This document shows, piece by piece, positions 25,801 to 35,348 of a stretch of 64,000 bases of DNA (the stretch's first letter is position 1; the number at the start of each line of letters is the position of its first letter). The notes under the pieces are model-generated. The model had not been told where the DNA came from. It was given only the letters and a program-made list of their open reading frames with translations, and ran no database searches. Source of the stretch: a virus; IMG/VR virus record IMGVR_UViG_3300031857_015429, positions 1-64,000 of that record. The stretch is one strand, 5' to 3'. The translations under genes and the position numbers were made by a program.

Positions 25801-27228
25801 TTAAGCACATCCCCCTACACTTGAAACTGACATAAAATCAGAAGGTGAATTAATGTTATCCCAATTAGGATATGACGGGGAGAATGAACAACAATACGGG
25901 TAGAATAATCCCCCATTATTTAATGTATCTAAAGTAATACCACCACCTAATAAAGTTGACCAAATCCATAAAGATGTGCCAATATCAAACCAAACAAAAC
26001 CATAAGTTAAAGTGTAGTAAGGTTTAGAGTTATAGTATCCTGTTTGATAAATTGTGTCAGAATCACCTAAAAATGTTGAGTAAGTATACTGGAAACAAAC
26101 CACTAATAATGGTGTTGATGTAACAGTGTTAGTCGGCGTATTAGTAGGTGTTGGGGTATTAGTTGGCGTCTCGGTTGGTGTTGGTGTTGGTGTTGGGCAA
26201 GTAATACAAGATTCACAATCACCGTAGCTTGTTCCATCCCAAATTATATTAGCACTTGCTGGTGTTGTTACTAATAAAGTATAACAATTACCATTAGTTG
26301 CTTTTACAATATCACCTGACGTTAAATATGAAGGTACGCTGATGACTTTACCCTCCATAGTACAACAATCTAATGCGACTCTTTTAACAAAAATAACACT
26401 ATTAGTTGGTGTAGGTGTTGGTGTTGACGTTACAGTTGGGGTGTTAGTAGGTGTTGGTGTAGATGTAGGACATAAAACATCAGGGTGAGATATATCACAA
26501 AAATAACAATCGGGTTGGGAACCTATTAATGAACATACGTATATATTTGTTGATGTCGTTGTTGGTATATATGTTGCGCATCCTTGAAACCCTGAACTAA
26601 CAATATAATAAACTCCCGATAATGGATAATGATAATATGGTATATTACTAACTTTAAATTCTATATTTGAGTCGCAACAGCTAACAAATGAACCGATTAT
26701 ACCTGGTATAGTCGGTGTTGGTGTTTGAGTTGCGGTCGGTGTTGGTGTTGGTTGTGGACATACGTTCCCAACACAATAAGACCCAATAGTTACCTCAACT
26801 CCTGAGTCATAAACAGGGTTTGAACCACATACATATATGATAGTTAAAGGGTTAATTGTAAAACTAACCACTCCATTATCACAATTAGTATAACTAAACC
26901 CTAATGTACTCAAGGTTGGGTTTGTAAACGTTAAACAAACACAATTAGCATTTGTTGGTGTTATTGTTGGTGTTATAGTCAGTGTTGGGGTTGGAGTTGG
27001 TGTCGGCGGACATTCCACAAATTGGATTTCTTCACATCCTAACGAATCAACTATTTTCACAATTACACTTTGGGAACCATACAATTCTATTGGTAAATTA
27101 ACATACAATGTTGGGGGGATTGAAACTACTCCAGTGTCTGCAGTATAACAATACGTATATGTTATATCACATATAATAATATCATAAGGTGAAGTTCCTG
27201 TAACACTTGTGATTTCAATAATTTGCAT
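25801..27228 (-). CDS. Modular surface protein: beta domains joined by Thr/Pro linkers
   Basis: The 475-residue protein has an N-terminal beta domain, then four linkers of the (TP)n type at about residues 74-92, 158-172, 254-275 and 343-372. They separate small Cys-containing beta domains of roughly 70-85 residues (for example CVCLTFTNPTLSTLGFSYTN; CCDSNIEFKVSNIPYYHYP; DCCTMEGKVISVP). Such bead-on-string layouts occur in surface adhesins and fibres. No signal peptide is seen, as expected for a virion protein. It is the first gene downstream of the other repeat proteins and directly precedes the glycosyltransferases. A host-binding or decoration role is inferred. Confidence 0.68.
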   Translation of the reverse strand: MQIIEITSVTGTSPYDIIICDITYTYCYTADTGVVSIPPTLYVNLPIELYGSQSVIVKIVDSLGCEEIQFVECPPTPTPTPTLTITPTITPTNANCVCLTFTNPTLSTLGFSYTNCDNGVVSFTINPLTIIYVCGSNPVYDSGVEVTIGSYCVGNVCPQPTPTPTATQTPTPTIPGIIGSFVSCCDSNIEFKVSNIPYYHYPLSGVYYIVSSGFQGCATYIPTTTSTNIYVCSLIGSQPDCYFCDISHPDVLCPTSTPTPTNTPTVTSTPTPTPTNSVIFVKRVALDCCTMEGKVISVPSYLTSGDIVKATNGNCYTLLVTTPASANIIWDGTSYGDCESCITCPTPTPTPTETPTNTPTPTNTPTNTVTSTPLLVVCFQYTYSTFLGDSDTIYQTGYYNSKPYYTLTYGFVWFDIGTSLWIWSTLLGGGITLDTLNNGGLFYPYCCSFSPSYPNWDNINSPSDFMSVSSVGGCA

Positions 27229-27234
27229 AGTCCT

Positions 27235-27246
27235 ATTAGATAAATA
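27235..27246 (-). promoter_or_regulatory. Late promoter-like box before the modular Thr/Pro protein gene
   Basis: Minus-strand TATTTATCTAAT. The core ends 11 nt before the start codon. Confidence 0.45.
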
Positions 27247-27275
27247 TAGTAGTCATAATTTTATGGTATAGACTA

Positions 27276-28607
27276 TTATAAACTAAACTGTAATTTAATT
27301 CCTCCCGAACCGTCTTGTAGTGTTATAGGACTACCATCTTGTAATAATAATAAGCTAGCGACTTGTGTTGGAGTTACTGTCATTGTTGGGGTAACACTAG
27401 GTGTTGGTGTATTAGTAGGTGTTTCAGTCGGGGTTGGTGTTATTGACGAGCTAGGTGTATTAGTAGGTGTTTCTGTTGGTGTTGGTGTAGGAGTATTAGT
27501 TGGTGTTTCAGTTGGTGTAGGTGTTATTGACGAGCTAGGTGTATTAGTAGGGGTTTCGGTAGGAGTGTTAGTAGGAGTATTAGTTGGTGTTTCAGTTGGT
27601 GTAGGTGTTATTGACGAGCTAGGTGTATTAGTAGGGGTTTCGGTAGGAGTATTAGTTGGGGTTTCAGTTGGTGTTTCAGTTGGTGTAGGTGTTATTGACG
27701 AGCTAGGTGTATTAGTAGGGGTTTCGGTAGGAGTGTTAGTAGGAGTATTAGTTGGTGTTTCAGTCGGGGTTGGCGTGTTTGTCGGAGTTTCTGTTGGTGT
27801 ACTAGTAGGAGTTTCAGTAGGTGTATTAGTAGGGGTTTCTGTCGGTGTATTGGTAGGGGTATTAGTTGGTGTTTCAGTAGGAGTATTGGTAGGGGTTTCG
27901 GTAGGAGTATTAGTTGGCGTTTCAGTTGGTGTATTAGTTGGAGTATTGGTAGGGGTTTCGGTAGGAGTATTAGTTGGCGTTTCAGTTGGCGTTTCAGTTG
28001 GTGTTTCAGTAGGAGTATTAGTTGGCGTTTCAGTTGGTGTATTAGTTGGTGTATTGGTAGGGGTTTCGGTAGGAGTATTAGTTGGCGTTTCAGTTGGCGT
28101 TTCAGTTGGTGTTTCAGTAGGAGTGGGTGTTAGAGTTTCTGTAGGAGTATTGGTTGGAGTTTCTGTAGGGGTATTGGTCGGCGTTTCTGTAGGGGTGTTA
28201 GTAGGAGTGTTAGTTGGCGTTTCAGTTGGTGTGCTAGTCGGAGTTTCAGTAGGTGTACTAGTAGGTGTTTCGGTGGGCGTATTAGTTGGTGTTTCAGTTG
28301 GTGTATTGGTAGGAGTATTAGTCGGAGTTTCTGTTGGAGTATTAGTTGGGGTTTCAGTAGGAGTATTGGTAGGGGTTTCAGTAGGAGTATTGGTAGGTGT
28401 GGGTGTTGGTGGAATTATTGTTGACGAACAAGTTTTATTGTAAAAAGAAAAATAGATATCATATGTTCCATATGGATAGTCAGTAAAATAAGTATACGGT
28501 ATAGTTTGAAGACCTATATTTATAGTCCCACCAGTTAAAGGATAAAAAGTAATATCCCCAACCTGTCCGTTGTAATTAACACTTGATATGATTATTGAAA
28601 ATGACAT
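27276..28607 (-). CDS. Mucin-like Thr/Pro repeat surface protein
   Basis: The 443-residue protein has a head of about 65 residues ([20 protein letters not shown] core), nearly identical to the head of the next upstream fibre gene. About 340 residues (67-406) then consist almost only of TPTNTPTE-type repeats with occasional PSSSITP. A 37-residue tail ends with [18 protein letters not shown]. Roughly half of the repeat residues are Thr or Ser. This is the composition of a densely O-glycosylated mucin stalk, and the sugar genes lie just downstream. The repeat is also a DNA minisatellite. The long open frame on the opposite strand (Val/Gly repeats) is a shadow. Confidence 0.72.
   Translation of the reverse strand: MSFSIIISSVNYNGQVGDITFYPLTGGTINIGLQTIPYTYFTDYPYGTYDIYFSFYNKTCSSTIIPPTPTPTNTPTETPTNTPTETPTNTPTETPTNTPTNTPTETPTNTPTETPTSTPTETPTSTPTETPTNTPTNTPTETPTNTPTETPTNTPTETLTPTPTETPTETPTETPTNTPTETPTNTPTNTPTETPTNTPTETPTETPTETPTNTPTETPTNTPTNTPTETPTNTPTETPTNTPTETPTNTPTNTPTETPTNTPTETPTSTPTETPTNTPTPTETPTNTPTNTPTETPTNTPSSSITPTPTETPTETPTNTPTETPTNTPSSSITPTPTETPTNTPTNTPTETPTNTPSSSITPTPTETPTNTPTPTPTETPTNTPSSSITPTPTETPTNTPTPSVTPTMTVTPTQVASLLLLQDGSPITLQDGSGGIKLQFSL
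27400..28412. repeat. Degenerate minisatellite encoding the Thr/Pro stalk
   Basis: About 1 kb of tandem 12-, 18- and 24-nt variants. On the plus strand units read like GTTGGTGTTTCAGTAGGAGT, with silent third-position differences between copies. Larger blocks (for example around [11 protein letters not shown]) recur three to four times, indicating duplication by slippage or unequal recombination. The reading frame is kept throughout. Confidence 0.9.
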
Positions 28608-28611
28608 ATTA

Positions 28612-30432
28612 TTATAAACCGTATTTTGTTTTATCTACATTAAAGTTTTGTAACACTTGAGAGGACGATAAAGCAGTGTTATATATTCTCACTATTGAAA
28701 CTGTTCCCTTGAAAAATATCTCACCTGTCCCATCGGTTTTAAGTCTACACGAAATACCAACCGAACTTGTATTACTTACTTGTCCTATACCCACTAAACT
28801 GGCGGTGCCTCCCGATACACCATTTCTATAAAGTGTGAAGACATCTGTTGTGAAGTTGAAAACCCCCACGACTTGTGCCCACGTATTTGTTGGGAATCCT
28901 GTTAAGTTTATATTTCTAAAAGTAGTACCATCATAAACTGCCGCGGTTACCGTACCAGTATTTTCGGCGTATCTAAAAACATATGGATACCTCAATTGAT
29001 TAGTCTGATTCCATTTCTCTAATATTTCGGCTTCAGCAGTATTTGCTTGACCCGACGATGGGTTAAACCAAATTTCAACAGTATACTCACTGGTATTTGT
29101 AAAGTTCGTTACACCATCAACACTTGGTATTCTACCATATTGAGTAGTTCCATTAAATGTAAACCCACTTAATATATTATAAGTTGGACTACCCGATAAA
29201 ATCGCATCTGTAGTCCCAACAGTTGTATCCCAAACAGTTCCTGAGCCAATATAACTACTTGGTGATAATTGTAGTTGTAAGTTTGATGTTACGATACTAG
29301 GTGTTGCCGATGGTGTTGAGGTTTTTGTTGTAGTTGGTGTGTTAGTTGGGGTAACTGTTGGTGTTGGTGTGGGTAATATATATTTAGCACTATCATAATT
29401 ATAGTTTTGTAACACTTGAGCCCCCGATAAACCAATGTTGTAAATTTGAACCGCACCTAATCTATAAGAACAAGCGGAAGTTGTTGTTGTCAAATCCGTA
29501 GTGGATGGGTATCCGAAATTGAAATACATCGGTAAACTAGGCCCTAAATTGTATGGTGTGTCTCTCGAATAGGTTGATATTCCAACCATTGTTCCGTTTA
29601 CATACGCAGTAAGTGTGGTCCCATTATATGTCCAACCAACATAATACCAATTATTCAGAGAGTGAGTAATGGATGATGTTATTGGTGCAGGACCATTGAT
29701 AGTGTATGGCCAAACTCCGAATAAAAATCTATCACTAGAATCCCTTTGAATTTGAACATCGAACCAACCAAAGTCAGGTGAAAGAGAGCCTTGTTCAGAA
29801 TAAATTATACCATTAGATGTTGGGTAAATCCAAAGGAAAGTAGATTGAGCCGTTCCTGTATTTACAGGTGATAAGTATGGGTTAATATTTGATGTGTATA
29901 TATACTCAGATACTCCACCATCAATAGTTAGATATTTCGGAGAATCGTTTGTGTATGAAATAACACCTGTCATTGTCCCATTTATATTACCTTGTAAGTC
30001 AGTTATTATTGACCCACTACCACTATAAGAACTTGTGTTTTGAATATCCCAATTCATTATCAATCCTGATGATACTATAGAGTTAGTTGGTGTTTGAGTA
30101 TTTGTTGGGGTAGAAGTAGGAGTTGGAGTTTCAGTAGGTGTGTTGGTTGGTGTTTCTGTAGGAGTATTTGTAGGAGTTTCTGTAGGAGTATTTGTAGGAG
30201 TTTCAGTTGGTGTATTAGTTGGGGTTGGTGTTGGAGGTGCTATTGAAACTGAACAAGTTATATCATATGATGAAACATAAATATCATACACCCCATATGG
30301 GTAATCTGTGAAATAAACATACGGTATTGTTTGTGGTCCGATGTTTATCGTACCACCAGTAAGTGGGTAAAAAGTGATATCCCCAACTTGTCCGTTGTAA
30401 TTAATACTTGCTATGGTTATTGATAATGACAT
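28612..30432 (-). CDS. Fibre protein with Thr/Pro stalk and two LamG/concanavalin-like domains
   Basis: The 606-residue protein begins with the same 65-residue head as its downstream neighbour ([17 protein letters not shown]). A stalk of TPTNTPTE repeats follows (about 67-118). Two beta-sandwich domains of LamG type come next, at about 120-352 and 385-606, joined by a second TPT linker. Each domain ends with the same signature ([24 protein letters not shown]). Both contain the [19 protein letters not shown] or [21 protein letters not shown] strand pair typical of LamG folds. These are usually carbohydrate-binding, so a receptor-binding fibre is likely. It overlaps the next gene by 1 nt. Confidence 0.8.
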   Translation of the reverse strand: MSLSITIASINYNGQVGDITFYPLTGGTINIGPQTIPYVYFTDYPYGVYDIYVSSYDITCSVSIAPPTPTPTNTPTETPTNTPTETPTNTPTETPTNTPTETPTPTSTPTNTQTPTNSIVSSGLIMNWDIQNTSSYSGSGSIITDLQGNINGTMTGVISYTNDSPKYLTIDGGVSEYIYTSNINPYLSPVNTGTAQSTFLWIYPTSNGIIYSEQGSLSPDFGWFDVQIQRDSSDRFLFGVWPYTINGPAPITSSITHSLNNWYYVGWTYNGTTLTAYVNGTMVGISTYSRDTPYNLGPSLPMYFNFGYPSTTDLTTTTSACSYRLGAVQIYNIGLSGAQVLQNYNYDSAKYILPTPTPTVTPTNTPTTTKTSTPSATPSIVTSNLQLQLSPSSYIGSGTVWDTTVGTTDAILSGSPTYNILSGFTFNGTTQYGRIPSVDGVTNFTNTSEYTVEIWFNPSSGQANTAEAEILEKWNQTNQLRYPYVFRYAENTGTVTAAVYDGTTFRNINLTGFPTNTWAQVVGVFNFTTDVFTLYRNGVSGGTASLVGIGQVSNTSSVGISCRLKTDGTGEIFFKGTVSIVRIYNTALSSSQVLQNFNVDKTKYGL

Positions 30433-30659
30433 TATAAAGGGTTAGTTATTTTAATATTTAATTCTGAAGGTTCACCTAATACATTTTTTAATGTATCACC
30501 ATAAACTATGTAATAAAAATCATCCGTCTCATAATACTCGTATTCACACCAACTTTTAGATAAACAACCTTCTTTAGGGTATCCATAAAATTGGTCACAT
30601 AATTTAGTGGCTTCTTTAGCCTCATTTTCAGTTGTATATTTATAACCTAATACTATCAT
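30432..30659 (-). CDS. Small fibre-associated protein of unknown function
   Basis: A 75-residue protein with three Cys and many aromatic residues (LCDQFYGYPKEGCLS; WCEYEYYETDDFYYIVYGD; NVLGEPSEL). I have an impression of similar small proteins in fibre regions of Bacteroidota phages, but I cannot name a family. It is squeezed between two fibre genes (1-nt overlap with the LamG gene's start and 1 nt from the upstream stop), so it is co-expressed with them. It might be a fibre chaperone or minor subunit. Function unknown. Confidence 0.6.
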   Translation of the reverse strand: MIVLGYKYTTENEAKEATKLCDQFYGYPKEGCLSKSWCEYEYYETDDFYYIVYGDTLKNVLGEPSELNIKITNPL

Positions 30660-30660
30660 A

Positions 30661-32439
30661 TTAATATGTGTTATAAAAATTGTTTATGTTGGTCTCAATA
30701 CCTACTTTATTTACCGATTGGTCTGTATTATAGAACACAAATTCATTAACCCCACCTCTAAAATATAATGCACTTGACCCAGTTCTACCCGCGATATGAG
30801 TAAGATTAATTGGTGTCAACGACGCCCCCAAATCTTGTGAAGGTGCACCATCTTTAGAAATTAACATTCTACCCGTTGAGAAGTCAAAATAACCTAAGTG
30901 AGATAATAAATCTTCGCCCGTTAAACTAAATGCCAATACTCCGTCAAAGAATCCAAGTCCTTGAGCATCAACGAAAGAACCGTTATACCAAGCTCCACCG
31001 ATTGACCCGCTAGACCCGAAGAATATGTAGTTAATATTATTTTGAGAAAATACTTGACCTAAAGTAAATGCTGCGGTTATTTGTATATTTGTTGTTAAAC
31101 TTAATGGGGCTTTTGCCATTGATTCAAAAAAAGAGTGTAAGTAAGGGGTTATTTGATAATTACCATCTTTATCTAATAGTGCCGTTCTAGTCCCATTTAT
31201 AACAACACCTTGTTGTTGATTTGGGGTATATTGATAAGCATGGTTGTCATTACCTGATTGGTCATACCAAACAACAACATAACCAGTACCATTAACTCCT
31301 TGATATAAACCACCTGTAAAAGACCAAGAACCATAAGGACCTGTTACAAAATCCATTAATGCTGGTGAATCTAAAACCACTTTACCATTTATTGTGGTAA
31401 AACCAATGTCTAATTCGGTATTATCAAAATTTCTTCTCACTCTCATGCAAGGACCTGAATATGTTGATGATAATTTTCTAGCCGAAAAAGCCGCAACTGA
31501 ATTAGGGTAATTATCTAATAAAAATGGTGACGGAGTTGTTGGAGTGTTTGTTGGTGTGTTAGTAACTGTCGGTGTTGGTGTTTCTACTGGAAAGTTAATC
31601 TGTAAAGTAAAATCACATTGGGGTGATGGTGTTTTAGTTGGGGTTTGTGTGACAGTAGGTGTCGGTGTTATTGGTATTATAGTTAAAAGAATGTCGCACT
31701 CAGGTGCTGAAGTTTGTGTTGGAGTTGATGTTATTGTTGGTGTTGTTGTATTCGTTGGTGTTTGAGTTGGTGTTTGAGTTGGGGTTTCTGTGTTGGTTGG
31801 CGTTTGAGTATTAGTTGGCGTATTAGTCGGAGTTTCAGTTGGGGTTTCTGTGTTGGTTGGTGTATTAGTAGGTGTATTAGTTGGGGTTTGAGTATTGGTA
31901 TTAGTTTGAGTTTGAGTATTAGTCGGGGTTGAGGTATTAGCTGGGGTTTTAGTCGGTGTTGGGGTTTTAGTTGATGTAATACTAGGTGTTGGGGTTTTAG
32001 TTGATGTAATACTAGGTGTTGGGGTTTTAGTTAATAAACATGGGTCAATTGTTTTAGTTGGGGTTTTAGTCGGTGTTGGGGTTTTAGTATTTGTTGGTGT
32101 TACTGTCGGGGTTTTAGTTACTAAACAAGGATTAAATGTAGGTGTTGATGTTTGGGTTTTAGTATTTGTAGGTGTAGGAGTTTTAGTATTTGTGGGTGTA
32201 GGAGTAACGGTAGGTGTTGGTCTATACACATTCAATATATTAGGACAATCCGCATCTTCAACTAAGATGGTATATGTACCGTACACCTCTCTTGGGGGAA
32301 TTAACAAAGAAGGTTCAAAATCAAAGGGTAATGTTACCTCACCTAAATTAATTGTAACTATATCATTATCAGGTTTAAATAATATGGTTGCTAATTCACC
32401 ATCATAATTTATACTACTTATAGTTATTTTTAATGACAT
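30661..32439 (-). CDS. Fibre protein with long Thr/Pro stalk and C-terminal concanavalin/AbfB-like domain
   Basis: The 592-residue protein has a diverged copy of the shared head (ISSINYDGELATILFKPDND). A stalk from about residue 76 to 300 is rich in TPT, TKTPTP and TQTPTNT, with a few Cys-containing breaks. The C-terminal domain is about 285 residues (about 306-592). It contains GPCMRVRRNFDNTELDIGF and VVWYDQSGNDNHAYQ, the pattern seen in phage and bacterial concanavalin-like domains related to the arabinofuranosidase B N-terminal domain. This fold binds sugars. The role is probably receptor recognition. It lies 15 nt downstream of the protease-bearing tail protein gene. Confidence 0.78.
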   Translation of the reverse strand: MSLKITISSINYDGELATILFKPDNDIVTINLGEVTLPFDFEPSLLIPPREVYGTYTILVEDADCPNILNVYRPTPTVTPTPTNTKTPTPTNTKTQTSTPTFNPCLVTKTPTVTPTNTKTPTPTKTPTKTIDPCLLTKTPTPSITSTKTPTPSITSTKTPTPTKTPANTSTPTNTQTQTNTNTQTPTNTPTNTPTNTETPTETPTNTPTNTQTPTNTETPTQTPTQTPTNTTTPTITSTPTQTSAPECDILLTIIPITPTPTVTQTPTKTPSPQCDFTLQINFPVETPTPTVTNTPTNTPTTPSPFLLDNYPNSVAAFSARKLSSTYSGPCMRVRRNFDNTELDIGFTTINGKVVLDSPALMDFVTGPYGSWSFTGGLYQGVNGTGYVVVWYDQSGNDNHAYQYTPNQQQGVVINGTRTALLDKDGNYQITPYLHSFFESMAKAPLSLTTNIQITAAFTLGQVFSQNNINYIFFGSSGSIGGAWYNGSFVDAQGLGFFDGVLAFSLTGEDLLSHLGYFDFSTGRMLISKDGAPSQDLGASLTPINLTHIAGRTGSSALYFRGGVNEFVFYNTDQSVNKVGIETNINNFYNTY

Positions 32440-32454
32440 TATCCATTTTTAAAA

Positions 32455-35295
32455 TTAAAATTTATTCTCTATCGCTAAACAAACTTCACCATTTTGTTTA
32501 ATTAACTTTTCCATATCACTAAATGATATGAATGCGTGACCTGATTTTCCCCAATTTTTCCCCCAACTATTTTTAATTCTAAATAATTTTTTATTTTTAT
32601 CCACCCCATTAATTACATAAGCATGTCCGCCAGTTAATTTACCAGTGACCCTCATTAAACCATTCTTATCAGGGAAAAACATTGACCTATACCAATTAGT
32701 TCCCACAACTACAGGGCCTTTAGTTAAAACAGTATCTATTAATACGTTAATATTATAAGTCCATAAATATGACGAAATCTTATTTGTATTTTTCAAGTAC
32801 TTAGCGCCACCTCTAACTGATGTACCATTATAATTTTCACCAACCCACTCATCTAATTTTTGAGCTTCTTTATAAATTAAGGTTGGATTGATGATTGGGG
32901 ATATACCCTCATGTTTAACTGGTCCGTCCTCAATCCAATGAGCCCAAGCATATCCAACACATTGAGGGGTGTTTTCTTGATTGCCCCACCATTCATCGGC
33001 GTCCCAATACTTAGTTGTTAATATTGTGTTTTTAAGTTTTAACTTATCCTCAATTAAATAATTTTTGTCTCTTTCGTCAGGAATATATACTCTTCCTAAT
33101 GGATGAGGTATTTCAATTGATTCTTCAAGTATATCATTTGTATCAGTAATAACGTAAGTAAAATCATTAATTTCACATACCTTTGTTGAGCAATCAGGGC
33201 AATCAGGATTAAACATTTCAAATTTCTGATTTAGAATTTTGAAGTTGTGTTTAATTTCAGGGGCGGATAACGGAGACGTGTACATTCTAAATTGAGATAT
33301 AGCACCTTCAAATGTTCCAGCAAAATTTTGCTCTATTAATATATTAGTTTTTAGACCATTAAATGTTGTTCCTGTTAAATCGTTAATTGGAAAACATTCA
33401 GGGTCTTGTATATAAGGCCCAAATGGTAACGTTGTTGATGAAAATGTTAAGTTTTCTCGTAATCCTTGAGTACCCCCACCCCACGAGATGTTAAATGGAA
33501 CCCCAACTTGTTTTTCTTTATCAGTATCTAAAGCTCTGGGAATTAATTCCTCAAAATTCTCAATTGTATAAAATATTTTACCATTAATATATATTTTTAA
33601 CCTACCTTCTCGGTAATTTTTTTCACTTATCCATCTATCATTTAACTTAACAATTTCAATTTGTTCAGCAGTTTTTCCGTCAACTTTAGTATAAGGTACA
33701 TTAACCAAAGAAACCGTGTTATTAGCCAATGATTCTAAATAAAGTTTTTCAGTTATTGTATCTAAACCACCTCTAAATAATAAATCACATTCATCTAACC
33801 AATTGTATCTTTCCCACACAATATTAACTTGGAACCAATGTTCTTCCTCTAACCAAGCAGGATTTTCTTGTTCACATCTTGGGTATATAGGTGGGGTACA
33901 ATAATCAACTATCGTATACCCTGTCGTGAATGTAACACCAGTGTTTTCACAAGAGCCCGTTGTTTGACAATCACCTGTAATTGATAACATTCTAACCCCT
34001 ATTTGAGGGTTTTTAGGGTCACCGCATAATCTGAACGATATTGCGTTGGATAATGAATCAAACAATGGGTCCACCTCGCAAGTATTCTCAACTGATGTAA
34101 ATCCTGTTGTTGAGCATTTACAATCATCGCAAGTATCACATTTAGTACATGTTGGTGTGCAAGTTGGTATTATAACACAATTGTCAGGTGTGGGTGTAGG
34201 TGTGGGCGATGGAGTTGGGGTAGGTGTTATTATAGTGTCACACTTATGTTCAAAACATTCCCATCCACACGTTTCACAAGTATAATCTTTACAGTCACAT
34301 CCACAAGTTATTTTTTTCTCTCGGTTACCATTACATAAATTACAACCATAATTAACGTGTGGGTCGTGAATATTATTTACCGACCTAGGAGGGTAAACAT
34401 ATATACAACGACTATCCGTTATTGTTTTATTACAGCAAGCACAGGTAGTTAATCCCGTTAAAGGTGTTGTTACTCTTGTGTACCCTGTAAAACAATTTGG
34501 GGTACCATCAGCGTGATGATAAAATTTATTTTCCGCTCTAGTCCCAAAATAAAAGAATGTATTTTTATTATTAGGGTAAATTTCGTTTAAAGTTGTTTCA
34601 TTGGGGCCAGGAAAATATTCATCAATTAATCTAGGTTTTAGAATCATCTCAACTGACCAACCTTTATTCATTCTTTCAGGTAAAATATCATAATCATACC
34701 CAAATAATTTATAGAACCCTTGATAAAACCCTCCATATAGTTCGTGGTATTTACCGACAAAAGGGTCGTTTTTACTTACAACTTCATATAATATAGTTTT
34801 ATCAAAACCTGAAAATCTAATGTTAGGTGAACTAGTGTATCCTGTGGTTTGAAATAGTTTAAGTCTCCTATCAAAATTAAGTCGTGTAAACTTTAATGAG
34901 TCATTAATTAACCCATTAGTAAAATTTATGGTTTGTCCCGTCATTTCAGATACTAAACCATTATCAATACCTGTTAAACCAATATCACAAGAAGAATGAC
35001 CTGTAAAACAATTTAAATCTAAATCATTAGTTTCATAATAGTTTTGAGAAACAAATATATTATTAAGATTATAATTTTTATATGTTAAGTTTAAACCTTG
35101 AGATGTTAGAGGATTATCAATATCAAAATAAACGGGTAATTTATTACCATATGTTTGAGCAATCAAATATGGTGAGAAAACAACCTCTTGATTGTACCCT
35201 TGTTCGTCAGACGTTAACGACATATCATATGACTCATTAACGAGTTTTACGCCCCAATTTGGATAAACATATTGATTTATATTTTGACCCGCCAT
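32455..35295 (-). CDS. Tail/fibre protein with LamG-like domain and C-terminal papain-like (C1) protease
   Basis: A 946-residue multidomain protein. Residues about 1-260 are a unique beta-rich region. About 272-400 is a Cys-rich stretch with many CxxC pairs (CACC, CNLCNG, CGCDCK, CETCGWEC, CDTCDDCKC) broken by a TPTPTPSP linker, suggesting metal binding or disulfides. About 480-680 is a concanavalin-like domain ending in AISQFRMYTSPLSAPEIKHNF. The last 190 residues form a C1-type cysteine protease: Gln six residues before Cys in NQENTPQCVGYAWAHW (Cys near 778), His in GGHAYVINGVD (near 892) and Asn in KNSWGKNWGKSGHAF (near 908). A virion-borne protease could cleave host surface protein or process the fibre. 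The gene opens the minus-strand fibre operon. Confidence 0.85.
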   Translation of the reverse strand: MAGQNINQYVYPNWGVKLVNESYDMSLTSDEQGYNQEVVFSPYLIAQTYGNKLPVYFDIDNPLTSQGLNLTYKNYNLNNIFVSQNYYETNDLDLNCFTGHSSCDIGLTGIDNGLVSEMTGQTINFTNGLINDSLKFTRLNFDRRLKLFQTTGYTSSPNIRFSGFDKTILYEVVSKNDPFVGKYHELYGGFYQGFYKLFGYDYDILPERMNKGWSVEMILKPRLIDEYFPGPNETTLNEIYPNNKNTFFYFGTRAENKFYHHADGTPNCFTGYTRVTTPLTGLTTCACCNKTITDSRCIYVYPPRSVNNIHDPHVNYGCNLCNGNREKKITCGCDCKDYTCETCGWECFEHKCDTIITPTPTPSPTPTPTPDNCVIIPTCTPTCTKCDTCDDCKCSTTGFTSVENTCEVDPLFDSLSNAISFRLCGDPKNPQIGVRMLSITGDCQTTGSCENTGVTFTTGYTIVDYCTPPIYPRCEQENPAWLEEEHWFQVNIVWERYNWLDECDLLFRGGLDTITEKLYLESLANNTVSLVNVPYTKVDGKTAEQIEIVKLNDRWISEKNYREGRLKIYINGKIFYTIENFEELIPRALDTDKEKQVGVPFNISWGGGTQGLRENLTFSSTTLPFGPYIQDPECFPINDLTGTTFNGLKTNILIEQNFAGTFEGAISQFRMYTSPLSAPEIKHNFKILNQKFEMFNPDCPDCSTKVCEINDFTYVITDTNDILEESIEIPHPLGRVYIPDERDKNYLIEDKLKLKNTILTTKYWDADEWWGNQENTPQCVGYAWAHWIEDGPVKHEGISPIINPTLIYKEAQKLDEWVGENYNGTSVRGGAKYLKNTNKISSYLWTYNINVLIDTVLTKGPVVVGTNWYRSMFFPDKNGLMRVTGKLTGGHAYVINGVDKNKKLFRIKNSWGKNWGKSGHAFISFSDMEKLIKQNGEVCLAIENKF

Positions 35296-35300
35296 CTTTT

Positions 35301-35312
35301 TTAAGATAAATA
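35301..35312 (-). promoter_or_regulatory. Late promoter-like box before the fibre operon
   Basis: Minus-strand TATTTATCTTAA, an exact consensus match. The core ends 10 nt before the ATG of the protease-bearing tail protein. It forms a divergent pair with the plus-strand box 14 nt away. Confidence 0.6.
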
Positions 35313-35325
35313 CTCTAAAACGAAG

Positions 35326-35337
35326 TATTTATTATAA
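35326..35337 (+). promoter_or_regulatory. Late promoter-like box before the 284-residue gene
   Basis: Plus-strand TATTTATTATAA. The core ends 16 nt before the ATG. Confidence 0.55.
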
Positions 35338-35348
35338 AAAAAAGTGAT

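Noticed and set aside
27400-28412. Tandem repeats considered as a CRISPR array
   Set aside because: Units are 12-24 nt with no unique spacers, the frame is kept throughout and no cas genes are present; it is a coding minisatellite.
27565-28443. Long plus-strand open frame of Val/Gly repeats
   Set aside because: It is the exact complement of the Thr/Pro minisatellite. Repeats lacking stops on one strand leave the other open too, and nothing else in the frame looks like protein.
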